From assembly GCA_030847615.1 (NCBI GenBank), contig JAUMIR010000004.1:230062501-230126500 (forward strand): DNA of 64,000 nt. Direction: 5' to 3'. The notes beneath the pieces are model-generated. The model saw nothing but the letters and a program-made list of their open reading frames with translations, was not told the origin of the DNA and searched no databases. The position numbers were made by a program, and so were the translations under genes. The DNA comes from Gambelia wislizenii. Lineage: Eukaryota; Chordata; Lepidosauria; Squamata; Crotaphytidae. Shown here piece by piece: positions 20,912-34,490 of the stretch (its first letter is position 1; each line of letters opens with the position of its first letter).

Positions 20912-23599
20912 CATTGGAATCTGCTTTGAACCTATGGACAGGATAGGAAAGACATGTACACACCTTTGCTCATTTGTGGATAAGATTCAGTGGTGGAGAA
21001 TGTATTTCTGACCCCTGTCCCATAATAGAAACACAAGCTTTTTTTTAATGGTAAAGAGAGTACAAAATTGGTTTCAGAACTTGGAGAATTTTTCTTTTGT
21101 ACTACAGCTTCCAGAATCTTATAGCAGGGGCTATGTAGACTGGGATTCTTGGGTTTGTAATCCAAACCCCACCCCATTCTTTCTAGTTCTGGTGTTCGGA
21201 ATGAGTCATAGCTGACACATTATGGAAACACACATTTATCACTTGATTTTTAATAAGGGATGTTAAAGTATGGTTGTTTGTTGCTCCCTGCTTTGATAGA
21301 AAATGATATCTTATTAACAATTAAAATGCCATTTGCAAACAATCTGTACCTGATTAATGGTGATCAGAAGGGAAAGTGACTACTTGTACACTGCCTGAAG
21401 AATTTACTTAATTATAGCTTTAGCCTTCAACAGATTGCATAAGCAGTTTTACCTGAAATAGAATGCAGGTGGCCAACAGATAACATCAGCAGAAATTTGC
21501 AAACATAGGAGTTCAGATATTTCCTTTAACACACCAGGCTTACTGAACTCTACAGTAATTATTAAAGTGTCTCCTCAGAAAATTATTGGTGCAGGAAGAT
21601 TGGCCATATATGCTGCTCAGCATATAGGGTTTAATGTCATAGAGCGAGGGGTCCTATTTTTTTTCTACCCTTGTATATATGGTCATTGCTTCTCCTTTTT
21701 CTCTACCATTTCCCACTTATTCTCTTTCTTGTAATTTAATTTTTGTCTTCTGCAGGACAGTGTTCCACCTCCAATCTCCTGATTTTATTCAGCAGAAGAA
21801 AAATCAAAGCAATTACTTTCGGGTTTAGGAGCAAAACAAAAAACACAAAAACATTCACTGCAATTATTTTGTTCATGGTATAATTCCTGTTAATGATTGG
21901 GCTTGGAAAAGCCCAGCTACTTGAATGACTATGCTCCTAGAAACTGCGGTAGAACAGATAAGAAAAAGCAAGATGGTAGGGCATACTTATGAACATTTGG
22001 CATTAACAAATCTGTACAAATGATTCTGTCTTAAGTGAAGAAATAGTGTGGTGTTATAGATACGCCTGTTTGGATATGTTCCAATGGCTCACATAACTAG
22101 TGAAGTATTATAGAAATCTTATTTTCTAGCTTTTAAACTTCTCCTAGTACTGAGAGAATACATTTAAATTGTTTGTAGATATAAATCTGTGTAGATATAA
22201 ATCTATAAAGTACCACTGTTATCAGAGTTTAATAACTCACTCTATAGTAACACAGTTATTAGTCCGTGCATCAAACAAAAAGTTGGTATGTGCTACTAGC
22301 CAAATAGGTACAGTGTGTGCCGGTATCAGATATAAATCCATTAAACCATGAAAAAAGTAGGTACTGTACCTATTAAACTGGTACAACTGGAGGGTATGGT
22401 ATGGTATTAATTCATGAAATTTGTTTGAAACATTTATTAACAAGATGAAGCCATATTAAGCCAGTCTGAAATTCTGTCTCCTTTTCTGAGCTGTGTGTGA
22501 GCCCATCCGGAATTCAGGCTTTTGGCCTAGGTGAGTTGTAGTACCTGTCATAATTAATCAAATTAAAATGGGCTATGGTAGCCTAGAATTTAAGCGCTGT
22601 ACTATACTATGTTAAATTTATGCCTCCAAGTAATGAAACAAAATTTATTTCACTGGGATAGTTAGGATGACCCTTATACTTTTGAAGTGCTCATATTGAA
22701 AATTTATGGAGGTGGAATTGGCATTGGGATGCCTGTATCCAAGGTTTTGAGTTTTTTTTTAAAGTCTCAAATAGAGTTGGATTCTCCCAAAGTTTGGGTT
22801 GGACTGAGTTCCTTTTCCTTTGGCTTAGATTGTTCTGGTCATGTCAGCTTCAAAGTGCAAATTGAACTCTGTAACTAGTTAAGAATGATAACAAATAGAT
22901 TCTCTCTTGCTATAAAATGTACTTTTTAGACACTGGGCTCTGCTGTGCATATGTCCAACTGTTAGTGTTACAGCTAACCACTGACAAATATGTAGTTTAC
23001 ACATAATAATGTATAGGTGTTACATTCACGGTAATTGTTGTGGTGGTAAATATTGCTAAGTCAGTGAAACTATTATACAGTATACAGTTAAGACCAATGG
23101 CTTCATCATAGGTATTTATGGTGCCATGGTACTTAGATGCTTCCCTTGTCTCATGATACATACCTATGAAAAGAGCTTTGTGGAGCTACTTAAACATTCC
23201 ATATAAGTTATCTGTGTAGATGGAGAGGTGGTAGAAAGTCATTTGTACATATTATTTTATCACCTTTCAACTTAGAAGATTAATCCTGTGAACATTCAGA
23301 AACTCAAATCAGTTTTACAAACTGCTTTCTGTTTGAGGGGATATTCTTTTTCATTACCTTAAGAAAGAGGGTCTCCTTTACATTGTAACTCTCTCTATTT
23401 TTCATACTTAGGTTTTCCAACTTTCTCCTCCCTCTGTAATGTCATTCCCATTGAAGTTATCACGCCCTTTCCAGTTGATCTTTAATAACAACTAACTATG
23501 TGACACAGCTGCATACTTACCTTCTGTCTATTCACCCTCACATGGCATCATGCATTTGTCTCTGTTTCTTATCCCTCCTTTAAATACCAGTACATTCAA
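20912..23599. other. Mostly unassigned; MITE core near 21095-21175
   Basis: Near 21105-21175 ACTACAGCTTCCAGAATC and TGGGATTCTTGGGTTTGTAA face each other like the short palindromic MITE at 2895. A 17-bp AT-rich direct repeat, GTAGATATAAATCT, lies near 22176 and 22191. No gene recognised. Confidence 0.45.
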
Positions 23600-23827
23600 T
23601 GTGTCGTAATGGTTTGAGTGTTGGACTAGGGTTCTGGGAGACCAGGGTTCGCATCTTCGCTCGGCCATGGAAACCCACTGGGTGACCTTGGGCAAGTGAC
23701 ACTCTCTCAGCCTCAGAGGAAGGCAAAGGCAAACCTCCACTGAACAAATCTTGCCAAGAAAAACCCATAATAGGTTCGCCTTAGGGTTGCCATAAGTGAG
23801 AAATAACTTGAAGGCACACAACAATAG
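23600..23827 (+). mobile_element. tRNA-derived SINE with BovB-like 3' tail (Sauria SINE type)
   Basis: The head has a pol III A-box-like GGTTTGAGTGTTGG and a B box GGTTCGCATCT at 23646-23656. The body has CCACTGGGTGACCTTGGGCA and CCTCAGAGGAAGGCAAAGGC. The tail TTAGGGTTGCCATAAGTGAG then AACTTGAAGGCACACAACAA is BovB-like, ending in ACA units. Such SINEs are known from squamates and are copied by BovB LINE machinery through the shared tail. The B box has CGC in place of the usual CGA, so the internal promoter has probably decayed. Confidence 0.9.
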
Positions 23828-24058
23828 TAATGCATTTGTGTAGGCTGTTGCCTATTTTTGAAGAAGCATAGGTATGAACAGGTTGTGTAGTCCTACTTGC
23901 TGTTGTCACCCAACTTGACGTCTCCCAAGTCTTTAGCATTTGCTAGTGTTTGTTCTTTCTTCTTGTACCAGGTTGATTTATTGCTGGTGATGCCACCCTG
24001 AGGTATGCTCTTGCCTGAGGCAGGTTGTGAGATTAGTCCATGGAAGAGAATAAAGCTA

Positions 24059-24576
24059 GGGATTATCTAAACAATCAAAATAACCCCCCTCATGGATTTC
24101 GCTGGAAATACAACTTCTCTAAATGGGATCCTGCACCAATCCACTGTATTCGGAAGGGGGGGGGGCGCAAAAATGGCAAAAACAGTGCAGGAAAAGCCTT
24201 TGTGGCTTTTTCCATAGTTTTTTTTTAAACAGTGAGGGGGATGCGCATTCCTGCTCATTGGGACAAGCAATTCGATATGAATCGCTTTCACATATGAGAG
24301 AAAGTTGATTAGATGGGCAAGTGCAGGGGAGTGGGGCTTGCTAACAGGGCAAGTGCCCTCTGCTGCCATGTCAGATTTTTGCTTTAGTGAGCGATTGCTA
24401 AGGTGATAAAACAGGGGTTGTTGTTTTTTTTTCTCTGTCCTGTAAAATTGAAAACTCTCTCAATCGTTCTAGCGCACCTTCGACATTTTTTTTTAAAAAG
24501 AGGTTCAGCAGTGTCTAAGTACTAATGTGAATAAATCACTCGCAGCTGCCATCTTGCATGCGAAGTTTATGGGGGC
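24059..24576 (-). mobile_element. Unclassified interspersed repeat, family R1, copy 2
   Basis: Reverse-complement partner of 3114-3570. Shared landmarks: GATTTCGCTGGAA near the left, CCATGTCAGATTTTTGC, GAGCGATTGCTAAGGTGATA, and TTTATGGGGGC at the right end. A G-run (24157-24166) and T-runs are private to this copy. Confidence 0.6.
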
Positions 24577-24654
24577 AAAAATACCATTAAGACAAGTTGC
24601 TCCTGCTACAAAATGCCATTACTGTAAGATATTCTGTTTCCCCGCCCCTTGTAT

Positions 24655-25125
24655 AGATGGGACCTCCGTGTTCTGAAGCTTCTGGAGATGTTGCTCTTTC
24701 TGTCCATGGAACTAGATCACTAGGAGGCCCCACCCCCCAGTTAAGTCAATTGCAGCTTCCGTTTATTCAATGAAAGGAGCCCTTCCCTATGGTTGCTCTC
24801 AGACTCTGGAACTCCCTTCTTAGGGAAGCTAGGCCAGCTTCCTCCTTGATGTCCTTTGTTGAGCTATGGGAAATCTTTTTCTTCCAGCAGGTTTTTGGGA
24901 ACTGACTGTCCTACAAGCAAAGGCCTTTTCTTAGTGTGCACAACTACTTTTATTCCTTGCTTTCAAAACAATGTTTTAAATGGTTTTAATTCTATAGATA
25001 ATTTTAATAATAGCTTTTTGTATGTTTTTAGCTTCATGTGTTTTTTGTGTGGGTTTTTTTAAAATCATGTAAGCAGCCTTGAGTCCCAACTTTGGGGAAA
25101 AGTAACAGAACTGAATAGATTAGAC
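24655..25125 (+). mobile_element. L2-like LINE C-terminus and 3' UTR, decayed
   Basis: The stretch CTCAGACTCTGGAACTCCCT then TTCTTAGGGAAGCTAGGCC corresponds to the RLWNSLPREAR region seen at 44425-44455. It is followed by an AT-rich 3' UTR and a TAAGCAGCCTTGAGTCCC block typical of L2 ends. No open frame remains. Confidence 0.65.
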
Positions 25126-25146
25126 CTGGGACCTACATTTCAGGAT

Positions 25147-25287
25147 AAGGATGGGGGATACTGCGGCCCCACAGGTGACGTTGGACTACCAACTTGCACC
25201 CGGCCTAGTCAGCACACCCACTGGTCATGGATGATGGAAACTTAATGCAGCAACATTTGGAAAGTCACCATTTCCCCACCCCTGCTT
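25147..25287. mobile_element. Small hAT-like MITE
   Basis: Reads GGATGGGGGATACTGCGGCC, ACAGGTGACGTTGGACTACC, GGTCATGGATGATGG and CAACATTTGGAAAGTC, then CCATTTCCCCACCCCTG. The inverted ends (GGATGGGGGA and TTTCCCCACCCC) and the palindromic core match the short MITE family at 2895. Confidence 0.6.
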
Positions 25288-28200
25288 TAGAGTTTGAGAC
25301 TGCTTATTGTTCTGTGTGAGAATGGGACACTGAATGCCTTGCTGAAAGAAAGTTGGTTGTAACTAGTGGCAATCAGACTTCAGGCAGTGGAGGGGATTTT
25401 GGGAGGGACCCTGCTAGATAGAAAGCATGTACCCCTTCCCCCAAGTGATGACTTGTGCCTCCAGGAGGAAGTGGGCCATATATTTTGTGCACTGTAAACT
25501 TTACAAGGCAGTAGTGTCTGACTGGAATAAATGCCTCAGCTTTGAAGTTAAGCCGCATCTGGACTCTTTATGATGGCATCTGTTTAGCTGTCTTTCTGAA
25601 GGCATATCTCTTGGGCAACATTGGCATCCAGTTTGTTTGTTCTCCTGCTTGGTGGCTGTACACATGTTTGGGTGATACCATGACACCTAATGGAAACTCT
25701 AGAGCTGTTGCATGAGCTAATGGTGTAATGTTTGTAATTGTACTTCACAAAGTCTTGCTATGTAGTGACCAAACAAACAGCTGTTAGTACTTAAGTCCTT
25801 CTCATCTAGTCTGGCTTTTGTTCACATTAGAAAAAGGGTAATGAGTAAGGGTCTCTAGGCACTATATACTGGGGCTATATGGGAGTGTTTGTTTGGTTAA
25901 GCAATAGTAGTAGAAAGAATGTTTCTGTCATTGAGGTGCCTCCTTATTTCTATGTACTCAACCTGTTGTAATTGAAGAATGGAGTTGATCTATTTGCTGG
26001 GAAGGACAACATTACTCAAGTGTTCCCTGCACTGTTCCTGTTACATCTCAAGTTAAAAAAAATTCTTAGAGATTTACCACATTTCAAAATTCAGATTTAA
26101 GATATGGTATGAAAATACTTTGAGAGACTGACAAGGGCTCTTAAGATTGACCTCTGAGGCTGGGATCCAGCCTATTGGACAATTGTGTGTGGGTGTGTGA
26201 GAGACTGTGCCTCAGAGCTCTTTCCAGGTACAGCAGAGAATACAGTAGGAACATGTAAGATATGCCTTTGCAATTGGCAGGCATTTATGAAATCCATGAA
26301 TTGTTTTTTCTGTAAATACAGAAAGCCCAGGTCTGTGCTTTTGCTTCGATTGTTCAGGCTTCGGTGGTTTTAGTACAAACCTCCAGCTCTAGCCATGGTA
26401 AGATTCTTGAATGATGTAGTCATCAACATAGCCTCCATGGCTGTGGCTTTTGTTATAAGATGTATTTATATATTAAATGTACATATGTTTGCACACACAC
26501 AGGCATGCACACCTACCCACACCCACATCCAGAATTTCATTTCAATTACTGTGCATAATTCTGTGTTTCAACAATATTTTAAGCAGAGCTTGGAAAAAGT
26601 ATGGGTCTCAGAATCACAACTTCTCATTTTAAGATGCCTGAAGGGCACTCATTCAAATTGCATCTGTGGAACAAATGGTGATTCCAGGCAAAATTAATCC
26701 CCCTCTCCCCAGTTACAACCAAGTTATAACACTACTGCTACAAAGTATAATATGCAAGCAGCAGTCTTCCTCCCCCTACTGTATGTCATGTAGAATTATA
26801 ATCACCTCAAATATTCTGAAAGTTTATGTAAAACTCACAGTTTATACAAGATCGTTTTCTTTGTGGGTCTGGTTGAGGTGGACTTGAGATAAGAAATTCC
26901 TTGTGTCCTCTTGGCGAAATTCTTTTCTTTGGCAAAGCATTTGTGTTCTTCTGTATAATGTTCTTAGTTGGCCATTAAGTTAACTGATGAGAACACGACA
27001 AATTGTTTAAGTTCCCTTTTCGCAGGATTATAGATATCAGATATATATTCCAGTTCTGATGTGAAGTGATGCTGGAAACTGTACAGATTCCAACATGATG
27101 GCCATGTAAAATGGAGACCCCCTCCTTTTTGGTTGATGCCTTGTATTTAAACATTTCTGTTATAATATATGAGAATATGTCTATTGTTTCTGTAGTTTGA
27201 GAAGAAGGAATATCCTTTTTGAACATTAACATATGTTCTGTGTAAAACCAAATGGATTGTTTATGCAATTACTTTAATGCAACATGTTTGTATTTCTACA
27301 TAACCAGTAAAAGAAACAACATATTCAATATATATTTACTGTAGCTTCAATATATTAAAGCAATAATGTGGAGTTGTTTTTTTAAAAACAAGTCATTACA
27401 ATAACCTTTTGTAAATAAAAGTGTTATAGTACAGCTTCCTACATTACTGTATGGAATTGTCACAAGGGTGGGAAGCCTTTATTTTCAGATAAAGCCTCTA
27501 TTGCCTAAGTGCAAAGCTGTTGAGAACCAAATTCTAGCAGTATGTGGAACCAAGCCACAAAGCAGGCCAGGGGCTTTCTCACACCATTATTCTTGTCAAA
27601 GGGCAGATTCTAGCCATGGTTAGAGGAATGCTTTATTTCTTGTTTCCTCCCCCAGCACCTTCCCCCATCCTCATACACTGGATATATAGTGGCCTAGCAA
27701 AGGGGCCATAGCCAAGGTACAAGGGCTTTAGAAGTGGGATGGTAGGCTAAATTACGCCTGCTAACCAGGGGTATACCATCCCTGCAATATTATCTTCAGT
27801 GGCACTGTATCCTGGAGTATAAGATGTAGTGGTATAGTAGGTACTTAAGAAACATCACTTTTTCAAAAAGTGGGAGTTGAGTATCTTCTATTTCATCTGT
27901 AACTGAGTGCATGATCTCATTTGTTGCAATCCCCAAAGTTGCCATCCTGAAAATGATTCCACAAATCGGGTTTAATGGTCCACTTTGCAGGTTCCCCACT
28001 CGGGATGTAGCAATAATATTGATATTTCTCTTTATGCCTAACGGTACATTCTTTCAAATGGAACTATTGGTGATCTCTTTATTGGAAGAAATTCTATATG
28101 TTGTTTTCAGAAGCATGGATATACTAGTGTCACAAAAAGAATGTCCAGATAGTGTTTTATCATGTGCTTTAAATTTTCAGTTTTTTTTGGGGGGGGTCAA

Positions 28201-31119
28201 ATAAGGGGCTACCCAAATAAGTTTTTCTTCCTCAGACTGAAGATTTGCACCTCAACTTAGGGAAAAGCAAAAGTTTCCTGCATGTATATAAGATTGACTG
28301 GTCAAGGTTAAGGAATGTATCTCAACCCCCACCCCCCAATCTATTGATAGGACCAAGTACACTGTCAGAAGGAGCTCTATGTCATCCTGTTGTCTCATTG
28401 TGCTTCTGGTCCTGGAACCAAACCCCAGCAAATATGAAGGGACAACTGTATTTTCCAAGATAGCTGCACTCCTGAAATTGTTTGGAAAACTGATATTTAC
28501 AATTTTGTGAAAATAAACTACTGTATTGTTGCAACTACGTGTTCTTTACCATTTGGCAATGAAATTATTTTGGTGCCTTTCATTCACAAATGACATTTAA
28601 AATTAAATGCTGAAGTGGTTTATTTTTATACATACCTATCAGAATCATAAGATCTTGGAGCTTTTCTTCCAAGGACAAGTTTAAGATAAATAAGATTTAG
28701 TCACAGTATCTGATCTGCACCATCAGTCTAGAAATGAAAATAAGCCTAATTTTAACATGTCTACCTAACTGATCCTTAGTCTGCTCATGCATGCCAGAGT
28801 GGTTTCCTGCTCTCCATGCCACTGTCATGCTAGGAGGGTACTAACCATTTGCCAGGTCTGTAGCTACCGGGGAGCAAAGGCCAATGCAGAACAAAGACTG
28901 GAACAGAGACAAAAACTCTTGGTGGTCTTTAAAAAAAAAAGTTTTTTGCTAAACTTTTCTAGCTCTCATGACTACTTGTCAACCTGACTAAATCCTGAGA
29001 TGGTAGTGTGAATTAATTTGCTTTAATTTAGAGCAAAGTTTGCAGCACCCCTGATTCAACCTCATCAATATCTTAAGCAGTATTTGTGCTGCTCTTGTCT
29101 AAATTCAGCTGTTCTGTTGGTCATTGCATTGGAATTATAATGGCTGTGCTCTTCCAAGTGTGAAACTTCAGTGCAAACCAGATTATATTTGAGAATGGTT
29201 CCCACATTGGGTCCTATATGATAGGTTTTTTTGCACAATTACATGGTATGACATTCTAGAATAGTCTATTAAAGCTTGTGGAATTGTCACAATTCTCTTT
29301 TCATTCTTAACAAGAGAGTCTTGTGGACACACTGAGACAACATGGCAAGTGTTGGTTAACCGCCATGAGATTTCTCACTTCCAGTGTAAGAATGAGACCA
29401 TGAGTGCTTTTTCTCACCAGTTTTAACAATTTGTGCAAAATATCTTTCGTGTGTTTCCCTTGTAAAGGAATGTGCACACGCACACACACACACCCCAGTA
29501 AACACAGGAGGGTTGATGCAACTACTTATCTGATGTTTCTGAATATTTAAAAAATACATTAAAAAAGCAGCAGTTTTTGTGGTCTAGATGTTCAATTAAT
29601 GTAATATATGCAATTTAAGCAAATAGAACAAAACTCATACTTGCAAATGCAAAAGCCTTTTTTGATTGATAGAAAATATCTTGCTATTTCATAGGCCTGG
29701 GAGAAAATGTTATTTCTCATGCTCATGAGTGAAACAAGCAAGAATTAACTATTACTTCTGTGTTTTGTTCTCACAGTCTTTAATGTGGATTTTAATATTT
29801 AATAAGTATGCATTCTTTAAGGAAGTAAGAAAACTCCACTTTTAACCCATCCCCATTTTGCATAAAAGTGCAAAATGAAAGTGAATTTCACCAGTGCTTT
29901 CCTAAAATGAAAAATTCTACTTTTGTCAGTCATGACTCACATGGTAGAGTCTTTAACTTGTATGCTACTGCTATTTCATGTTTTCTCTCTTCTGTGCATT
30001 TAATGGTTTTGTTGTGTGTTTAGTGGCATAGCAAAAATAAGAAATCTTAAAAGTAGTCTTGTTTTACATCAGTCACTTCAATACTATTGCAGCTTTAAAA
30101 AACTGAAGAAAGCTTAAGTATGAAAGTCTACAGGAAGGAAAACAGTCATCCAAGCAAGTTCAACAAGGAGCAGAAGCTCTGTTTTACTGAAATGTTAACT
30201 GAGTCTCCACAGTAACAGGTAGGTATCTTGCCAAGTGTCCTTATTTAGTTGTGGTACAGATTTGAAAGATTCACTTTACACCAGGATGTGAAATAGCACC
30301 TCTCTCCTCCATCCTCTAGCCCTGCCATTTTTGAAGCTTTGGTAAAAATCATTTCTCACTTTTCATTATGCGAAGGTAAATCACCTCTCCCTCCAAAGTA
30401 AAAGGGCATTTCAAGAATCTGGTTTTGATTTAATCCACTACCCCCCAGCTCTAGTATTGCCAGGACTTATATAGTGATAGAGTTACTAAATGAGGTCAAG
30501 GAAGGAAGTATTTTATTTCTGAGAATTTTAAGCTTTCTTTGATGTGCAAAACAATCTGCCTGCACTAAGGTATTAAAGGTAAAAACATTCTGAAAATTTA
30601 GAAGCAATTAAATGATATGGTGGCAGATGTAGTCATTAGAAGTTAATTTGTATTGTGAAATTATCTAGCAGTATTAGAAGCCTGACTGACCTTCCAGTTA
30701 AATTATCCTTCTTGGATGAAAACAATCTTTTCATTCAAAAAACTGCCTTGAGATCTGTATACTACTACTAGTTGACCTCCTGCAGTAAGAATCAAAGAAA
30801 GAGAGGGGCTCGAAGCAGTAAGTAAGGAAGGAATGAGCAACAAAGGACCTCAGGAGTAAGTATTACATGCACTTAAGGTGGTTATGCAGAAATTTTGCAT
30901 GTTGGTGACCAAATTTTATCATCCTAAAGTTGGTGGCATTTTGAAACATTTATAAAACTGTGGAGATCTAAAACTGAAGCAGTATGGTCCATTGAATTCA
31001 GTGGCACTAGTTTCTGAGTAATCTAACATAGAAGTACACTGCAAGTATAGAAACATATACATAGAGAAGAGCTCCTCCTGGGTTCAAAGTTATTTAGATC
31101 TGTTCTATCTCAGTAAATC
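25288..31119. other. 5.8 kb stretch without a recognised element, except a MITE end near 28398-28450
   Basis: Longest unassigned stretch. Only two pieces are recognised: a family A MITE right end (GGTCCTGGAACCAAACCCC then GAAGGGACAACTGTA) at about 28398-28450, and a short (CA)n run at 29472-29492. Frames are short on both strands and no exon is convincing. It is the best place to look for conserved non-coding sequence or old unclassified repeats. Confidence 0.5.
28398..28450 (+). mobile_element. Tigger-like MITE, family A, right-end fragment
   Basis: Only the last 53 bp of the family are present, ending GGGACAACTGTA. The left boundary is abrupt. Confidence 0.7.
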
Positions 31120-32385
31120 TCTCCTCCTCTCTGGCTTTTCTTCGCAAATGAAGATTCAGGAAGGACTCATCCCATGCTTTCTGCAAGCACGTTGATGACT
31201 AAAAAGGCCAATCTGAGATAAACAAGTCCGGTTGCAAAAAGCACAGCAGAGGTCTCCTTGGGTGATGTTTTTGGGTTGTGATTCTTTCTGCATTGTTGTT
31301 TCTCTTCAAGACTTGTTCGTCGTGAGTTCTCAAACAAGGCGGCAGCATTGTGAATAGTGCGTCTCCATACCTCCCGATGTGAGGCCAGGGCGGACCACTG
31401 TTGGTGATCAATTTGGCTGAGCCTGAGATGTTGTTTCAGGGAGTCTTTGTATCGCTTTTTTTGAGCGTCCCTCTTACGCTGACCCGAGGCCAGTTCACCG
31501 TAGAGTAGTATTTTTGGGAAGTGATGGTCCTCCATCCTAGAAACGTGCCCTGCCTAGTGCAGCTGTGTTCTCAATATCATGGCCTCAATGCTGGTGATCC
31601 CTGCTTGCTCAAGGACAGCAACATTTGTCACATAGTCAGTCCCGTGTATATTTAGGATTGTGCATATATAGCACTGATGAAAGCGTTCGAGGAGTCATAG
31701 GTGGTGGCGATAGTTGACCCATGTTTCAGATCCGTAAAGGAGACTAGACAGTACAATGGGTCTGTACACACTGATTTTTGTGCTTTGCTTCAGGTGTTTA
31801 TTGCTCCAGACTCTTTTGTAAAATCTTCCAAATGTGCTATATGCCTTTGCTAATCTGTGATCGATCTCTTTGTCAATCTTGGCATCTGAGGAGATGATGC
31901 TTCCCAGGTAGGTGAACTGCTGAACGGACTTGAGCACAGATTTGCCAAAGGCAATGTGGGGATGGTGGTGTTTGTCCTGTGGTGCAGCTGTTAAAGAACT
32001 TCTGTTTTCTTCAGTTTGACTTCCAGCCCAAGCTGTTGCGAAGCAGGTTTTTAGGCGCTGCAGAGCTTATTCTGTGTGGACAGCAAGGGCAGCATCATCA
32101 GCGAAGAGCAGCTCACGGACTAGATAGTTTAGAGTCTTAGTGTGAGCCCTCAGACAGCTTAAGTTAAACAAGCTACCATCACTATGGTACTGTATATAGA
32201 TGCCGTCGTCTTCTTCAAGCTCTGCCATAGCCCTTTGGAGCATCATGCTGAAGAAGATTGTAAATAAAGTTGGTGCAAGAACACAACCTTGCTTCACTCC
32301 ATTAGTTATTAGAAAGGGCTCTGAAAGAGCATCGCCATATCTGACTTGACCGTGCTGGCCCTGCTTGGTCGTTATCTCTGTAAAT
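31120..32385 (-). mobile_element. LINE with (GA)n tail, family G, copy 2: RT core to 3' end, broken
   Basis: Minus strand, in order: YGDALSEPFLITNGVKQGCV then LAPTLFTIFFS (RT motif B, about 32280-32350); RELLFADDAALAVHTE (motif C, near 32090); QQFTYLGSIISSDAKIDKEI and SVYRPIVLSSLLYGSETW (C-terminal RT region, 31695-31937); MEDHHFPKILLYGELASGQR and a zinc-finger-like end (31167-31535). There is a stop directly after AVHTE, another after NYRHHL, a stop before AGHVSRMEDH, and a frameshift near 31250. The element ends in a CT-rich run at about 31120, the same end as copies 1 and 3. The RT is not CR1 or L2; an RTE-like or related clade is possible. Confidence 0.85.
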
Positions 32386-33696
32386 AATAATCCTCGAAAA
32401 GAGCATAACTTGAGTTAGTAGATATATCTTTAGTGCATGTACAACTAAATGCATACACATGAACATCTGCTCAGCCTGCCACTTCACATTTTGGTGATGT
32501 TCATATGCATTTGAACTTTTGATGTCACATTATAGAATAGTTTCATTTTTCAAAGGTATCAATTGACCAGAAGGCAGCGGGGGAACTCTCTCTTGAATAG
32601 AATAAGCTATGGTGAAACAAATGTATGCACAGATGTAAGTTAATATACTGAATGGGCTACAGTGTGTAAGAGTGACAGTAAGGCAGTGTTCCTTGGTACT
32701 GGATCTGAGATTTTAGAAGTACTGTATGTGCATATCTTCATTTGAAACAGGGAAGGCATGGCTTAATAGTTCATACAAATGCAGTAGCAGTACTATCATA
32801 GTTTTGCAAAAATGTATTTGACCATAACAATATATTTTGTTACTTACTTATTCTACCAATGAAAATATTGCTTTAAAAGGGAGTTACTCCAGATTCCTGG
32901 TTGTGTCATGGACCACCTGCATACATAGTTTCCCACACCCAATACCTGATTTCTTTCCTATCTTTCAAGAGTTGACAAACATGTGACATCACAAAACCTT
33001 GTGAGCCTGAATTCCTGGAATACTGTCTGCCTGACACCCCTAGAACAACTGGAGCCCTTGGAATAGAGGATTTTGATTGTACTATTTGTTGCTGTTCTCT
33101 AGGAGGGAACAGAAAGGAAAGCAGTCTCATGTGCTGTTGCTAGAATCCACAGGAACACAAATTTGTCTCACCTAGGGGCTACACTTGTGGATATTTTCAG
33201 GCTTGTAATAACAGTGCTTACATATAAATGTTTGTAATATGCATTAATGTAGCTGTAGCAGTACTGTAGTTGATTGTTAGGAGCATAGCCATATATTCCA
33301 ATGGAAGACTCCCGCCCCCTGCACAACAGCTTAGTGAAATCATCACTATATTTTGAAAAATGTTACTGAGCACTTCTGACTTCTAATATGAAGGTCATGT
33401 TCACGAATTTTCAAAAGGCCTTAAAATATCCCAGATGCAAGAAGTTTCACATAGTTCTTATATGTTACTGTGTTAATAAGGAACTGATGGACTCTTAAAC
33501 CCCTGGATTATGTTGCTGCTGTGTATGCATGCTAAATCAGCATTTCAAATTCATTTTAAGCTCCCTGAAAGAAAACTTTGATTTTAACTCCTCTTTTGCC
33601 ATTGGTAATATTCTTATTTTTTAAAAAAATAAATGGTTTTTTATCAACTAGGCTCTGACTCCTAGAATTTTACAGTAGAGATTAGTTTCTGTGGTA
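32386..33696. other. No recognised gene or element
   Basis: 1.3 kb of AT-rich sequence. Nothing recognised on either strand. Confidence 0.45.
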
Positions 33697-33926
33697 CAGT
33701 TGTCCCTCCACATTCATGGATTTGGCATTCACAGTTTTAAGTATTCACGGCTTGAAAATATTCTTTAAAAAATAATAGTCCAAAAAGCAAACCTTGATTT
33801 TGCCATCTTATATAAGGGACACCATTTTTCTATGCCATTACATATAATGGGACTTGAGTATTCACGGATTTTGGAATCCACGGGGTGTCCTGGAACCAAA
33901 CCCCAGAGAATATGAATGGACAACTG
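33697..33926 (+). mobile_element. Tigger-like MITE, family A, complete copy
   Basis: Begins CAGTTGTCCCTCCACATTCA and ends ATGGACAACTG between TA dinucleotides. 230 bp, nearly colinear with the copy at 17426, including AAGTATTCACGGCTTGAAAA. It has the best-preserved termini of family A in this window. Confidence 0.88.
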
Positions 33927-34234
33927 TATAGAAAACTTGAAAACAGAAGCTATCAACATTCTTAAATTAAAAATAAAATCATAGGAAGGAAGCTACCCAT
34001 TTCCCCTGCCTTTTAAGCCCAATCTATTTAAATACACAAATCTTATCACACAAAAAGCTTTCTTAACTTATATCTCCCCCACTTCTTTATTGTAAACTGA
34101 ACTAGCCACTTGTCATTTCTTCTTTATTTTTAACCTCCAAATATTACATCAGCCAGTAGCAATACAGAGAACTATTGTATAATTTAGTCCTATTGACTTG
34201 GGTGGGAGCATACATTTTGGCAGGCCTTTCCTAA

Positions 34235-34490
34235 TTAGATCCTGGCCTCAGGAGCTCCTGGCCTCTTTTTTAGTTTGCTGGCTATTTATTATTTTTTTAA
34301 ATGTGATTTTAGATTAGTTGTTTTTAATTTATATTGGTTTAATATCTTTTTATGGGAGAGGGTGGGGGTGGGTGGTGTTTAGGGATTTTAATCTGTATTT
34401 GTATTTTAATTTTTGTAAGCTGCCTTGATTGTTTTTAACAGAGGGGCGGGGTATAAATAATAATAATAATAATAATAATTATTATTATAC
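34235..34490 (+). mobile_element. L2-like LINE 3' UTR and tail
   Basis: AT-rich 3' UTR with GTAAGCTGCCTTGATTG then GGGGCGGGGTATAAATAATA and an (AAT)n/(ATT)n run. This is the standard 3' end of L2-type LINEs in this window (compare 44140-44250). Confidence 0.7.

Noticed and set aside
23646..23656. B-box-like motif as a possible tRNA gene
   Set aside because: It is embedded in a SINE body and no cloverleaf with acceptor stem and anticodon arm can be formed.
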